This document shows, one piece after another, positions 7,217 to 13,921 of a stretch of DNA of 14,966 nucleotides. The position numbers and the translations under genes are program-made. The DNA is from an uncultured Sutterella sp. (GTDB taxonomy: Bacteria > Pseudomonadota > Gammaproteobacteria > Burkholderiales > Burkholderiaceae_F): contig CAJKCQ010000055.1 of NCBI GenBank assembly GCA_905198475.1, positions 1 through 14,966 on the forward strand, read 5' to 3'. The notes beneath the pieces are model-generated. The model did no database searches, was not told where the DNA came from, and was given only the letters and a program-made list of their open reading frames with translations. The stretch's first letter is position 1; every line of letters starts with the position of its first letter.

Positions 7217-7408
7217 GATGGCGAAGACGCCTCCTTCTGCGTGGGTGGTGTTTTTTGCGCGCCCGGCGGGATCCCTTTCCGGGCGACGCTTCCGATTATC
7301 GCCAACCCGGCCTGCGCGAAAGCTGAACGACGCAGCATCCGGAGGGAATCAGACATCACGCAAAAACGGTATTTTCCGTTCTTTGCTCCGGGCCTCCGGC
7401 CGAACGTC
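7217..7408. other. Intergenic region between dsbC and tRNA-Phe
   Basis: No gene is supported here. The minus strand has a GATAAT -10-like hexamer (7295-7300) without a good -35, a weak candidate for dsbC. A short inverted repeat AACGG/CCGTT lies near 7365-7380. Confidence 0.4.
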
Positions 7409-7437
7409 TTGCCAAAAGCACCGTGCCTCAATAGAAT
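7409..7437 (+). promoter_or_regulatory. tRNA-Phe promoter
   Basis: TTGCCA (7409-7414) and TAGAAT (7432-7437) are separated by exactly 17 bases, each 5 of 6 to consensus. The predicted start is near 7444, about 19 bases before the tRNA. Confidence 0.75.
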
Positions 7438-7462
7438 GCGTACCTCGACCTTTGGAAGGTAC

Positions 7463-7538
7463 GGCTAGGTAGCTCAGTTGGTAGAGCAGCGGATTGAAAA
7501 TCCGCGTGTCGGCGGTTCGATTCCGTCCCTAGCCACCA
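7463..7538 (+). tRNA. tRNA-Phe (GAA)
   Basis: This 76-base cloverleaf has encoded CCA. The acceptor stem GGCTAGG pairs with CCTAGCC. The D arm is GCTCAGTTGGTAGAGC. The anticodon stem-loop GCGGA-TTGAAAA-TCCGC carries anticodon GAA. The T arm contains GGTTCGATTCC. It is flanked by its own promoter and a strong terminator, so it is a single-gene unit. Confidence 0.98.
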
Positions 7539-7561
7539 TTCCTCATTTACGGAGAGCCGCA

Positions 7562-7595
7562 TCCTGAAGCCCGCTTGGGGTTTCGGGATTTTTTT
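7562..7595 (+). terminator. Rho-independent terminator of tRNA-Phe
   Basis: An 11-bp stem (TCCTGAAGCCC with GGGTTTCGGGA, including two G-T pairs) with a 5-base loop is followed by seven T (7589-7595). It lies 23 bases after the tRNA. Confidence 0.9.
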
Positions 7596-7606
7596 GCGTC
7601 CGCGCT

Positions 7607-7639
7607 CCGGACGTCCGGGAGCGGGCTCCGGCCCGCTCC
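7607..7639 (-). terminator. GC-rich hairpins behind queC
   Basis: Behind the queC stop (7654) an 8-bp stem GGAGCGGG/CCCGCTCC with a 6-base loop (7618-7639) overlaps by one base a 12-bp palindrome CCGGACGTCCGG (7607-7618). There is no T run on the minus strand, so it is not a standard intrinsic terminator. It may stabilise the 3' end or act with Rho. Confidence 0.4.
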
Positions 7640-7653
7640 GTCGCGACGGCGGA

Positions 7654-8397
7654 TCAGTCCTCAAATCCGGCGCTTCCCGCCCAGGCGCTCCAGCCGTGCG
7701 CGCGCAGGCGGCAGGCGGGGCACTCCCCGCAACCGTAGCCCCAGGCGTACCGGTGCTCATGGTCGCCCATGTAGCAGGTGTGGGTCTCGTCGCGCACGAG
7801 GCGGACGAACTCGTCCCCGCCCGTGCGCCTTGCGAGCTCCCAGGTCTCGGCCTTGTTGAGGCGCATCAGCGGCGTCTCGATGATGAGCCGCGCGTCGAGA
7901 CCGAGCGAGAGCGTCACCTGCAGGGACTTGAGCGTGTCGTCGCGGCAGTCCGGGTAGCCCGAATAGTCCGTCTCGCACATGCCGCCCACGAGCACGCGCG
8001 CGCCGCGCCGGTAGGCGATCGCCGCGGCGAGGGTAAAGAAGAGCAGGTTGCGCCCGGGCACGAAGGTGTTGGGCAGGCCCGAGGCCTCGAAAGCGATGCG
8101 CCGTTCGTCGGTGAGCGCGCACTCGGCGACCTCGCCCAGCACGGGCAGCCCGAGCATGTGGTCTTCGCCGAGCTTCTTCGCCCATTCGGGCTTGAGCGCG
8201 CGCATCTTCTCGAGGACCCGGCGGCGGCAGATGAGTTCGACCTGATGGCGTTGGCCGTAGTCAACGCCCACGGTTTCAACGTGCGCGAAGCGCTCGAGCG
8301 CCCAGCCGAGGCAGGTGGTCGAGTCCTGACCGCCCGAAAAGAGCACGAGCGCGGACATCTCCGCCGCGGCGGAGGATTGTTCTGTGAACTGCGTCAT
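7654..8397 (-). CDS. queC: 7-cyano-7-deazaguanine synthase QueC
   Basis: The 247-residue enzyme converts 7-carboxy-7-deazaguanine to preQ0 with ATP and ammonia, a step towards queuosine in tRNA. The N-terminal PP-loop is SGGQDS (21-26). The zinc site has Cys208 (in ETHTCYMG) and Cys223, Cys226, Cys229 in GYGCGECPACRLRAHGW. The segments VDYGQRH and NTFVPGRN are family hallmarks. The first ATG (8397) is used here. A second ATG at 8358, right before SALVLFSGGQDS, would give a 234-residue protein with a more usual N-terminus; neither has a clear Shine-Dalgarno. It lies 30 bases behind a DUF697-like gene and is probably co-transcribed. No preQ1 riboswitch was recognised. Confidence 0.96.
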   Translation of the reverse strand: MTQFTEQSSAAAEMSALVLFSGGQDSTTCLGWALERFAHVETVGVDYGQRHQVELICRRRVLEKMRALKPEWAKKLGEDHMLGLPVLGEVAECALTDERRIAFEASGLPNTFVPGRNLLFFTLAAAIAYRRGARVLVGGMCETDYSGYPDCRDDTLKSLQVTLSLGLDARLIIETPLMRLNKAETWELARRTGGDEFVRLVRDETHTCYMGDHEHRYAWGYGCGECPACRLRAHGWSAWAGSAGFED

Positions 8398-8427
8398 GGA
8401 AGTGAATGCGTCCGGGAAAGGATGGGT

Positions 8428-8943
8428 TCAACGGGCCGGACGCCCGGGGGCGGCGAGGAGCGCGCGGACGCGCTCGCGCACGCGCACGCATTCGGCGACG
8501 TGCGCGTCGCCGAGGTTCACCACCGCCCAATACGAAAGCGCGGCCGCTGCGGCCTGTCCGGCGAGAGGCACCCATTTTGCCGCACGGCCGGTCGCCCAGC
8601 GCGCCCCGAACTGCTTTATCGCGGTGAGCACGACGGCGCTCGTGACGTAGCGCCCGGCGAAGACGGCACCCACCTGCGAGAGGGCGGTGAGCACGGCGAC
8701 GCGCTCCTCGGCGTGCAGCCGCGCGATCTGCTCGGGCGAGAGCGCGAAGGCCTCGTTGATGCGCCCGAGCATGTCCGCGAAGGCTGCGACGTCCACCGCG
8801 ACGTCGAGTCCGGGCAGCGGCAGCACGGCCGCAGCGGCCGAAAGCCCGGCGCGGCGGCGCACGAGCGCGCGCGCCTCTGCGGCGACCCGGGCGAGTCCGG
8901 CTTCATCCGGTTCGGCGGCGGCGCTCCGCATCTTTTCGTCCAT
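8428..8943 (-). CDS. DUF697-like small membrane-associated protein, function unknown
   Basis: I do not recognise a characterised protein. The 171-residue product has a charged N-terminal helix (about 1-33), then an Ala-rich hydrophobic segment LSAAAAVLPLPGLDVAVDV (34-52). A second helical stretch follows at about 82-112, and a third hydrophobic stretch KWVPLAGQAAAAALSYWAVV (123-142) with a charged tail. The order of a PLPGLD turn, helices and a late VPLAG-type glycine-alanine helix recalls DUF697/YcjF-type domains, often linked to GTPases. No GTPase gene lies beside it. The start is the ATG at 8943 (a second ATG lies 12 bases downstream); the Shine-Dalgarno is weak. It precedes queC on the same strand with a 30-base gap. 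Confidence 0.65.
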   Translation of the reverse strand: MDEKMRSAAAEPDEAGLARVAAEARALVRRRAGLSAAAAVLPLPGLDVAVDVAAFADMLGRINEAFALSPEQIARLHAEERVAVLTALSQVGAVFAGRYVTSAVVLTAIKQFGARWATGRAAKWVPLAGQAAAAALSYWAVVNLGDAHVAECVRVRERVRALLAAPGRPAR

Positions 8944-8998
8944 GACCCTGTCCGTATGGAAAAACCTTGTGAGATCAACGATGTCCGCGCCTTAAGGC

Positions 8999-9024
8999 TT
9001 GTCAAACAATTGGCAACCTATAAT
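8999..9024 (+). promoter_or_regulatory. Probable hemA promoter with perfect -10
   Basis: A perfect TATAAT (9019-9024) lies 90 bases before hemA. The best upstream hexamer is TTGTCA (8999-9004), but the spacer is only 14 bases, so the -35 contact may be poor. Two TTGNCAA repeats (8999-9005 and 9010-9016) overlap this region. Confidence 0.55.
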
Positions 9025-9114
9025 CGCGCAAACCCATAAAGAATAACCTCTTCGCCGTCGGGCGCCCCCGCACTCCCCGCGGCCGACCCCACGCGCCCCG
9101 GCAATACACCCGCA

Positions 9115-10404
9115 ATGCAGCTTCTCGCCTTAGGTCTCAACCACACGACCGCGCCGCTCGCCGTCCGCGAACGCGTCGCCTTCGGTCCGGATGAAATCGC
9201 CGAAACGATCGCGTACCTGCTCGAGCGCTTCGGCGGCGCGCCTCAGGGCGGCGTTCACGAGGCCGCCGTGCTCTCGACGTGCAACCGCACCGAGATCTAC
9301 GTCGCCTGCGAGGACCCCGCCGCGGCCAGAACGAACATCCTCTCCTACATCGCCAACCGCAAGGGCGTGGAACTGCGCGAACTCGAGCCGCACATCTACG
9401 CCTTCGAGCAAGAGGAGGCCGCGCGCCACACCTTCCGCGTCGCCTCGGGCCTCGACTCGATGGTGCTCGGCGAGACGCAGATCGTCGGTCAGATGAAGAA
9501 GGCCGAGAAGATCGCGCGCGAATGCCGCGGCCTCGGCGTGATGCTCAACCACCTCTTTCAGTCGACCTTCACCGTGGCGAAGGAGGTGCGCACCGCCACC
9601 GCGATCGGCGCGAATTCCGTGAGCCTCGCCGCGGCGGCCGTGCGCCTCGCGCTCCGGCTCTTCGGAAGCTTACGCGACGAGCGCGTCCTCTTCGTGGGCG
9701 CAGGCGAGATGATCGAGCTCTGCGCGGCGCACTTCGCCGCCCAGTCGCCCAAGTCGATCACCATCGCCAACCGCACCGTCGAGCGCGGTCAGGTGCTCGC
9801 CCGTACCGTGCACGCCGACGCCGTGCCCCTCTCGGAGCTCCCCGAGACGATCGGCCGCTACGACGTCGTGATCTCCTGCACCGCCTCGGCGCTGCCGATC
9901 ATCGGTCTCGGCATGATCGAGCGCGCCGTCGCCGAACGCCGCCACCGCCCGATGTTCATCGTGGACCTCGCCGTGCCGCGCGACGTCGAGCCCGAGGTCG
10001 AGCGCCTCGACGACGTCTACGTCTACACGGTGGACGACCTCGGCAAGGTCGTGAGCGAAGGCAAGCAGTCGCGTCAGGCCGCCATCACGCAGGCCGAGAC
10101 GATCATCGGCCTGCGCGTGGCGGACTTCATCGAATGGCTCAAGCTCCGCTCGGCCGTGCCGACCATCCAGTCGCTGCGCGACCGCGCGAACTACCTGCGC
10201 GACGAGGAGCTCGCCCGCGCGCTGCGCCACCTCCACCACGGCGACAAGCCCGAGGAGGTGCTCGAGATGCTCGCCCACGGCCTCACCAACAAGCTCCTCC
10301 ACGATCCGACGATCCTGCTGAGAAACGGCGAGGGGCTCTCGGGCGACGACCGCGAGCTCATGGAGCGCATGCTCGACCGCTTCTACCGCCGTCACGACCG
10401 GTAG
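9115..10404 (+). CDS. hemA: Glutamyl-tRNA reductase
   Basis: The 429-residue enzyme reduces the glutamyl group of tRNA-Glu to glutamate-1-semialdehyde with NADPH, the first step of tetrapyrrole (heme) synthesis. The N-terminal LALGLNHTTAPLAVRERV and the catalytic Cys56 in STCNRTEIY are diagnostic. GLDSMVLGETQIVGQ is the conserved segment after the catalytic domain. The NADPH-binding motif is VGAGEM (194-199). The C-terminal dimerisation helix includes the usual KLLHDPTI segment. The ATG at 9115 gives a standard N-terminus; there is no evident Shine-Dalgarno. It heads the conserved hemA-prfA-prmC cluster but is separated from prfA by a hairpin. Confidence 0.98.
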   Translation: MQLLALGLNHTTAPLAVRERVAFGPDEIAETIAYLLERFGGAPQGGVHEAAVLSTCNRTEIYVACEDPAAARTNILSYIANRKGVELRELEPHIYAFEQEEAARHTFRVASGLDSMVLGETQIVGQMKKAEKIARECRGLGVMLNHLFQSTFTVAKEVRTATAIGANSVSLAAAAVRLALRLFGSLRDERVLFVGAGEMIELCAAHFAAQSPKSITIANRTVERGQVLARTVHADAVPLSELPETIGRYDVVISCTASALPIIGLGMIERAVAERRHRPMFIVDLAVPRDVEPEVERLDDVYVYTVDDLGKVVSEGKQSRQAAITQAETIIGLRVADFIEWLKLRSAVPTIQSLRDRANYLRDEELARALRHLHHGDKPEEVLEMLAHGLTNKLLHDPTILLRNGEGLSGDDRELMERMLDRFYRRHDR

Positions 10405-10429
10405 TCCCGGCCCGCCGCCGCCCGACCGA

Positions 10430-10464
10430 AACGGGACGCTCTCCGCACGAGGAGGCGTCCCGTT
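10430..10464 (+). terminator. Strong hairpin between hemA and prfA, no T run
   Basis: A perfect 10-bp stem AACGGGACGC/GCGTCCCGTT is extended by CTCC/GGAG across a one-base bulge, with a 6-base loop. It begins 26 bases after the hemA stop. CGCGTC follows instead of a T run, so it may pause polymerase, protect the hemA 3' end or act with Rho rather than terminate alone. Confidence 0.5.
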
Positions 10465-10545
10465 CGCGTCTGAAGCGCGCCCGGAGGCGCCGCAAAACGC
10501 TATTCTTCCTTCTTTCACCTTCACATCCAATCAGCCGACCAGAAA

Positions 10546-11622
10546 ATGCTCAACGACAACGTCCGCTCGAAGCTCTCCGCGCTCTCACGGCGCCTTGAGG
10601 AAATCGACCGCATGCTCGCCGCGCCGGAGACGGCCGCGGACATGAACCGCTTCCGCGACCTGACGCGCGAACGGGCGGAGATCGAACCCGTCGTCGTCAA
10701 GCTCCACGCCTACGAGCGCGCCGAAGAAGACCTGCGCACGGCCGAGGAGCTCTACGCCGATCCAGAGATGCGTGAATTCGCCGTCGAGGAGATCGAGAAG
10801 GCGAAAGCCGAGCTCGAGGCGCTCGAAAAGTCGCTCCTGATCGAGCTCATCCCGAAGGATCCCAACGACGAGCGCAACATCTTCCTCGAGGTGCGCGCGG
10901 GCACGGGCGGCGACGAGGCCGCGCTCTTCGCGGGCGACGTGCTGCGCATGTACCTGCGCTACGCCGAGGGCCAGGGCTGGAAGACCGAGATCGTCTCGAA
11001 GAACGAGAGCGAACTCGGAGGCTACAAGGAGGTGATCGTGCGCATCATCGGCCGCGGCGCCTACTCGAAGCTCAAGTTCGAGTCGGGCGGTCACCGCGTG
11101 CAGCGCGTGCCCGCGACCGAAACCCAGGGCCGCATCCACACGTCCGCGTGCACCGTGGCCGTGCTCCCCGAACTCGATGAGATCGAGGAGGTGAAGCTCG
11201 ATCCGTCGGAGCTGCGCATCGACGTCTTCCGCGCCTCGGGCGCGGGCGGGCAGCACATTCAGAAGACCGACTCGGCCGTGCGCATCACGCACCTGCCCAC
11301 CGGCCTCGTGGTGGAGTGCCAAGACGAGCGCAGCCAGACGCAGAACAAGGCGCGCGCCATGCAGATCCTCGCCTCGCGCATCTATGCCGCGCAGGTTGAG
11401 GCGCAGCACCAGAAGGAGGCCTCCGAGCGCCGCTCCCTCATCGGTTCGGGCGACCGCTCCGAGCGCATCCGCACGTACAACTTCCCGCAGGGACGCGTGA
11501 CGGACCATCGCATCAACCTCACGCTCTACCGGCTCGAGGCCGTCATGAACGGCGACCTTGAGGAGATCATCACGGCGCTCACGACGCAGCATCAGGCCGA
11601 AGCCCTCGCCTCGCTCGCCTGA
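10546..11622 (+). CDS. prfA: Peptide chain release factor 1
   Basis: RF1 reads UAA and UAG stop codons and releases the peptide. The 358-residue product has the stop-codon recognition tripeptide PAT at 189-191 (within RVPATETQGRIHTSACTVAV) and the catalytic GGQ at 234-236 in SGAGGQHIQKTDSAVRITH. PAT, and not the RF2 SPF, marks it as RF1. Length fits the family. There is no clear Shine-Dalgarno before the ATG. A weak -10-like TATTCT (10501-10506) lies upstream without a good -35. prmC, which methylates Gln236, starts 23 bases after its stop. Confidence 0.98.
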   Translation: MLNDNVRSKLSALSRRLEEIDRMLAAPETAADMNRFRDLTRERAEIEPVVVKLHAYERAEEDLRTAEELYADPEMREFAVEEIEKAKAELEALEKSLLIELIPKDPNDERNIFLEVRAGTGGDEAALFAGDVLRMYLRYAEGQGWKTEIVSKNESELGGYKEVIVRIIGRGAYSKLKFESGGHRVQRVPATETQGRIHTSACTVAVLPELDEIEEVKLDPSELRIDVFRASGAGGQHIQKTDSAVRITHLPTGLVVECQDERSQTQNKARAMQILASRIYAAQVEAQHQKEASERRSLIGSGDRSERIRTYNFPQGRVTDHRINLTLYRLEAVMNGDLEEIITALTTQHQAEALASLA

Positions 11623-11645
11623 GCCACATCCCGGAGGGATTGCTG

Positions 11646-12500
11646 ATGAAGCAGCAGATCAGACTCAACAACGAGGAGCCGCAGGTCGGCCCGTCGATCC
11701 GCGCGCAGCTCGGCAAGGCCGCGCCCGTCATCGGCCGCTTCGAGGCGATGATCCTGCTCGGCTTCGTGACGGGCCGATCGCGCGAAAATCTGATCGCGCA
11801 CGACGAGGACGAACTCTCCGACGAGGAGATCATGCGCTTCGACCTGCTCGTCTCGATGCGCGCCGCGGGCACGCCCGTGCCCTACATCACCGGCAGCCAG
11901 GAGTTCTACGGCCGGCACTTCCACGTGACCGACGCCGTGCTCATCCCGCGGCCCGACACCGAAGTGCTCGTCGAACAGGCGCTCCTCGTGGCGCCCGCCG
12001 CCCCGCGCATCGTGGACCTCGGCACCGGGAGCGGCTGCATCGCCTCGACCCTCGCGCTCGAGATTCCCGACGCGCGGGTGACGGCGACGGACGTGTCGGC
12101 CGACGCCCTCGAGATCGCCCGCGGCAACGCCGCGGCCTTGAGCGCCCGAGTGGATTTCCGCGAGGGCTTCTGGTGGAGCGCCGTTCCCGAGAAGGAGCGC
12201 TTCGACCTCGTCGTGAGCAACCCGCCCTACATCCGGCCCGACGACGAGCATCTGCGCAACCTTGAGTTCGAGCCCCTGGGCGCCCTTACCGACGGCATCG
12301 ACGGGCTCGAATGCCTGCGCGCGATCGTTGCGGGCGCGATGGAGCGGCTCACGCCGGGCGGCTGGATCCTGCTCGAGCACGGCTGGGACCAGGCGGCCGA
12401 CGTGCGGCGCCTCCTCGAGGAGGCGGGCTTCGCCGCCGTACGCACGAAGAAGGACTACGGCGGCAACGACCGCGTGACGATGGGGCGGCGCGCGGACTGA
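11646..12500 (+). CDS. prmC: Release factor glutamine N5-methyltransferase
   Basis: The 284-residue enzyme uses S-adenosylmethionine to methylate the GGQ glutamine of RF1 and RF2. An N-terminal helical domain (about 1-85) recognises the factor; then come FYGRHFHVTDAVLIPRPDTE, motif I VDLGTGSG (123-130), and the substrate motif NPPY (192-195), followed by RPDDEHLRNLEFEPLGALTD. The ATG at 11646 is chosen because GGAGGG (11633-11638) lies 7 bases upstream. A TTG at 11640 in the same frame would sit almost on the Shine-Dalgarno. The gene directly follows prfA and ends before a terminator. Confidence 0.96.
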   Translation: MKQQIRLNNEEPQVGPSIRAQLGKAAPVIGRFEAMILLGFVTGRSRENLIAHDEDELSDEEIMRFDLLVSMRAAGTPVPYITGSQEFYGRHFHVTDAVLIPRPDTEVLVEQALLVAPAAPRIVDLGTGSGCIASTLALEIPDARVTATDVSADALEIARGNAAALSARVDFREGFWWSAVPEKERFDLVVSNPPYIRPDDEHLRNLEFEPLGALTDGIDGLECLRAIVAGAMERLTPGGWILLEHGWDQAADVRRLLEEAGFAAVRTKKDYGGNDRVTMGRRAD

Positions 12501-12531
12501 GGCGCCGCGCCCGCGGCGCATTCCGCAGCAG

Positions 12532-12573
12532 GGTCCCGCATCCCGTCCGTTTTCGGGGGCGGGACCTTCTTTT
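12532..12573 (+). terminator. Terminator of the hemA-prfA-prmC unit
   Basis: An 8-bp stem GGTCCCGC/GCGGGACC with an inner CCCG/CGGG stem is followed by TTCTTTT. It begins 31 bases after the prmC stop. Confidence 0.8.
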
Positions 12574-12590
12574 CGCCCCGCGCAATCCGC

Positions 12591-12626
12591 AAAAAGAAAA
12601 ACCCGAACCGTGAAGAGCGGTCCGGG
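12591..12626 (-). terminator. Terminator of tRNA-Thr
   Basis: On the minus strand a 9-bp stem CCCGGACCG/CGGTTCGGG (one G-T pair) with a 7-base loop is followed by TTTTTCTTTTT. It begins 10 bases after the tRNA CCA end. Confidence 0.9.
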
Positions 12627-12636
12627 CTGCGTATCT

Positions 12637-12712
12637 TGGTGCCTCTTGTCTGACTCGAACAGACGACCTACCGCTTACAAGGCGGTTGCTCTACCAGCTG
12701 AGCTAAAGAGGC
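12637..12712 (-). tRNA. tRNA-Thr (TGT)
   Basis: This 76-base cloverleaf on the minus strand has encoded CCA. The acceptor stem GCCTCTT pairs with AAGAGGC. The D arm is GCTCAGCTGGTAGAGC. The anticodon stem-loop ACCGC-CTTGTAA-GCGGT carries anticodon TGT. The T arm is GTCTG-TTCGAGT-CAGAC. It starts 20 bases after the sspB stop. Confidence 0.98.
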
Positions 12713-12723
12713 GCGGAAGGCGG

Positions 12724-12729
12724 ATTATA
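12724..12729 (-). promoter_or_regulatory. TATAAT -10 box for tRNA-Thr
   Basis: A perfect TATAAT on the minus strand lies in the 20-base gap between sspB and tRNA-Thr, placing a start about 5 bases before the tRNA. The -35 region would be inside sspB and is poor (GCCCCA at 17-base spacing), so co-transcription with sspB is also possible. Confidence 0.5.
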
Positions 12730-12732
12730 CGG

Positions 12733-13137
12733 TTACTTGATGCGCATGGGGCGGCGCGGCGCGGCGGCGGGAACGGGGTTCCCGGTGAGCTTCGCGACGA
12801 GCTCGGGCGGGGTCGGCGTGAGGATGAAGGAGGCGCCCGAAGAGGCCTCCTCGGCAGGGGCGACGTGCACGATGCGATTGAGCGGCACGACCACCTCCAT
12901 CGCGTCATTCTCGTCGCCGAAGCGCGCGAAGAAGGAGAGGCATTCGTCGTTCATGTCGAACGAGCGCACGGCCTCGTCGTCGATGTCGAGGATGATCATG
13001 CCGTCCTGCACGTACTCCTCGGGCACGCGGCAGGCCTCGTCCACCTCCACCCAGATGTAGGGGCGGAAGTAGTGCTCCATGCAGTATTCCCTGACGGCGT
13101 CGATCACCGTGGCGCGGACGGTCTGATAGCTGCTCAT
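12733..13137 (-). CDS. sspB: ClpXP protease specificity-enhancing factor SspB
   Basis: The 134-residue adaptor delivers ssrA-tagged and other substrates to ClpXP. The folded domain (about 5-95) includes EHYFRPYIWVEVD, VPEEYVQDGMIILDI and FFARFGDENDAMEVVVPL, typical of SspB. A flexible linker rich in Pro and Ala follows. The C-terminus RRPMRIK matches the short ClpX-binding tail of SspB proteins. AAGGA lies 12 bases before the ATG at 13137, a long spacing. It follows sspA by 163 bases with GC-rich hairpins in between. Confidence 0.92.
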   Translation of the reverse strand: MSSYQTVRATVIDAVREYCMEHYFRPYIWVEVDEACRVPEEYVQDGMIILDIDDEAVRSFDMNDECLSFFARFGDENDAMEVVVPLNRIVHVAPAEEASSGASFILTPTPPELVAKLTGNPVPAAAPRRPMRIK

Positions 13138-13219
13138 TTTCGGGCGGCGTCCTTACGTTTCTTCTGTTCTCTTCTCTCCGTGCACGCACTCGGGGGGCGG
13201 CCGGAGAATCTCCCCGCGG

Positions 13220-13241
13220 CGGCCGGCTCCGAAACCGGCCG
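13220..13241 (-). other. GC-rich hairpin between sspA and sspB
   Basis: A perfect 7-bp stem CGGCCGG/CCGGCCG with an 8-base loop lies in the 163-base intercistronic region. A second stem CGGCGC/GCGCCG is near 13265-13282. No T run follows. A purine-rich tract lies between the hairpin and sspB at about 13150-13185. Confidence 0.55.
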
Positions 13242-13300
13242 TCGGGAGTGCGGGTCGCCGGGGCCGGCGCGAACGGGCGCCGCACCGGTCCTCGACGGTT

Positions 13301-13921
13301 TTACTTGCGCATCGTGCGTTCCTGCGCCGTCATCGAGTCGATGAAGGACTGACGGGCGAAGAGGCGCTGCGCGTAGATCTCGAGCTTCGCGGAGGTCGCC
13401 GAGAGCTCGATGCCGTAGTAGGGCACGCGCCAGAGGATCGGAGCGAGCACGACGTCGATCATCCCGAAGTCGTCCGAGAGGAGGAACTTCGTGTCGCCGA
13501 CGCGCATCGACAGGATGTCGAGGTTCTCGCGCAGACGGCGGCGGGCGAGGGAGCGGCGCTCCTCGGAGGCGCGGTTGTTCTCGAGGATGCGCACGTGCGG
13601 GAAGAGCTCGCGGTCGAGCACGTGCAGGAAGAGGCGCGTGCGGGCGCGGCCGACCGGATCGGTCGGCATGAGCTGCGGATGCGGGAAGCGCTCGTCGATG
13701 TACTCGTTCACCACGAAAACGTTGTAGAGCAGCAGGTCGCGTTCGGTGAGCACGGGCAGTTCGCCGTACGGGCTCTTGCGGACGACCGCGAGATCCTCCT
13801 CGTTCTGGACGACGCCGTCGAGATCAACGGACTTGATGTCGAATTCGCAGCCCTTCTCGTTGAGAAGAATGCGGCTCATGTGGGAGAACGGGCAGGTCGG
13901 GCCCGAGTAGAGGTACATCAT
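13301..13921 (-). CDS. sspA: Stringent starvation protein A (glutathione S-transferase fold)
   Basis: SspA binds RNA polymerase and modulates transcription under stress and in the stationary phase. The 206-residue product has a thioredoxin-like N-terminal domain (YSGPTCPFSHMSRILLNEKG, then SPYGELPVLTERDLLLYNV) and an all-helical C-terminal domain with LDRELFPHVRIL and the conserved FGMIDVVLAPILWRVPYYGI. The order sspA-sspB on one strand supports the call. Two ATG codons are adjacent (13921 and 13918); AGGTG lies about 10 bases upstream of the first. Other GST-like proteins are less likely given this context. Confidence 0.94.
   Translation of the reverse strand: MMYLYSGPTCPFSHMSRILLNEKGCEFDIKSVDLDGVVQNEEDLAVVRKSPYGELPVLTERDLLLYNVFVVNEYIDERFPHPQLMPTDPVGRARTRLFLHVLDRELFPHVRILENNRASEERRSLARRRLRENLDILSMRVGDTKFLLSDDFGMIDVVLAPILWRVPYYGIELSATSAKLEIYAQRLFARQSFIDSMTAQERTMRK

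Noticed and set aside
7594..9039. 481-residue open frame on the plus strand across queC and the DUF697-like gene
   Set aside because: It is antisense to QueC with intact PP-loop and zinc motifs, and reads as His/Arg/Glu-rich shadow sequence.
8398..9114. preQ1 riboswitch for queC
   Set aside because: Neither the 30-base gap before queC nor the region upstream of the DUF697-like gene shows the conserved preQ1 aptamer pattern.
9279..10598. 439-residue open frame in a second frame of hemA
   Set aside because: Almost entirely Arg, Pro, Ala and Gly; it overlaps a clear HemA frame.
11640..11645. TTG start for prmC
   Set aside because: It lies 1 base after the Shine-Dalgarno GGAGGG; the ATG at 11646 has proper spacing.
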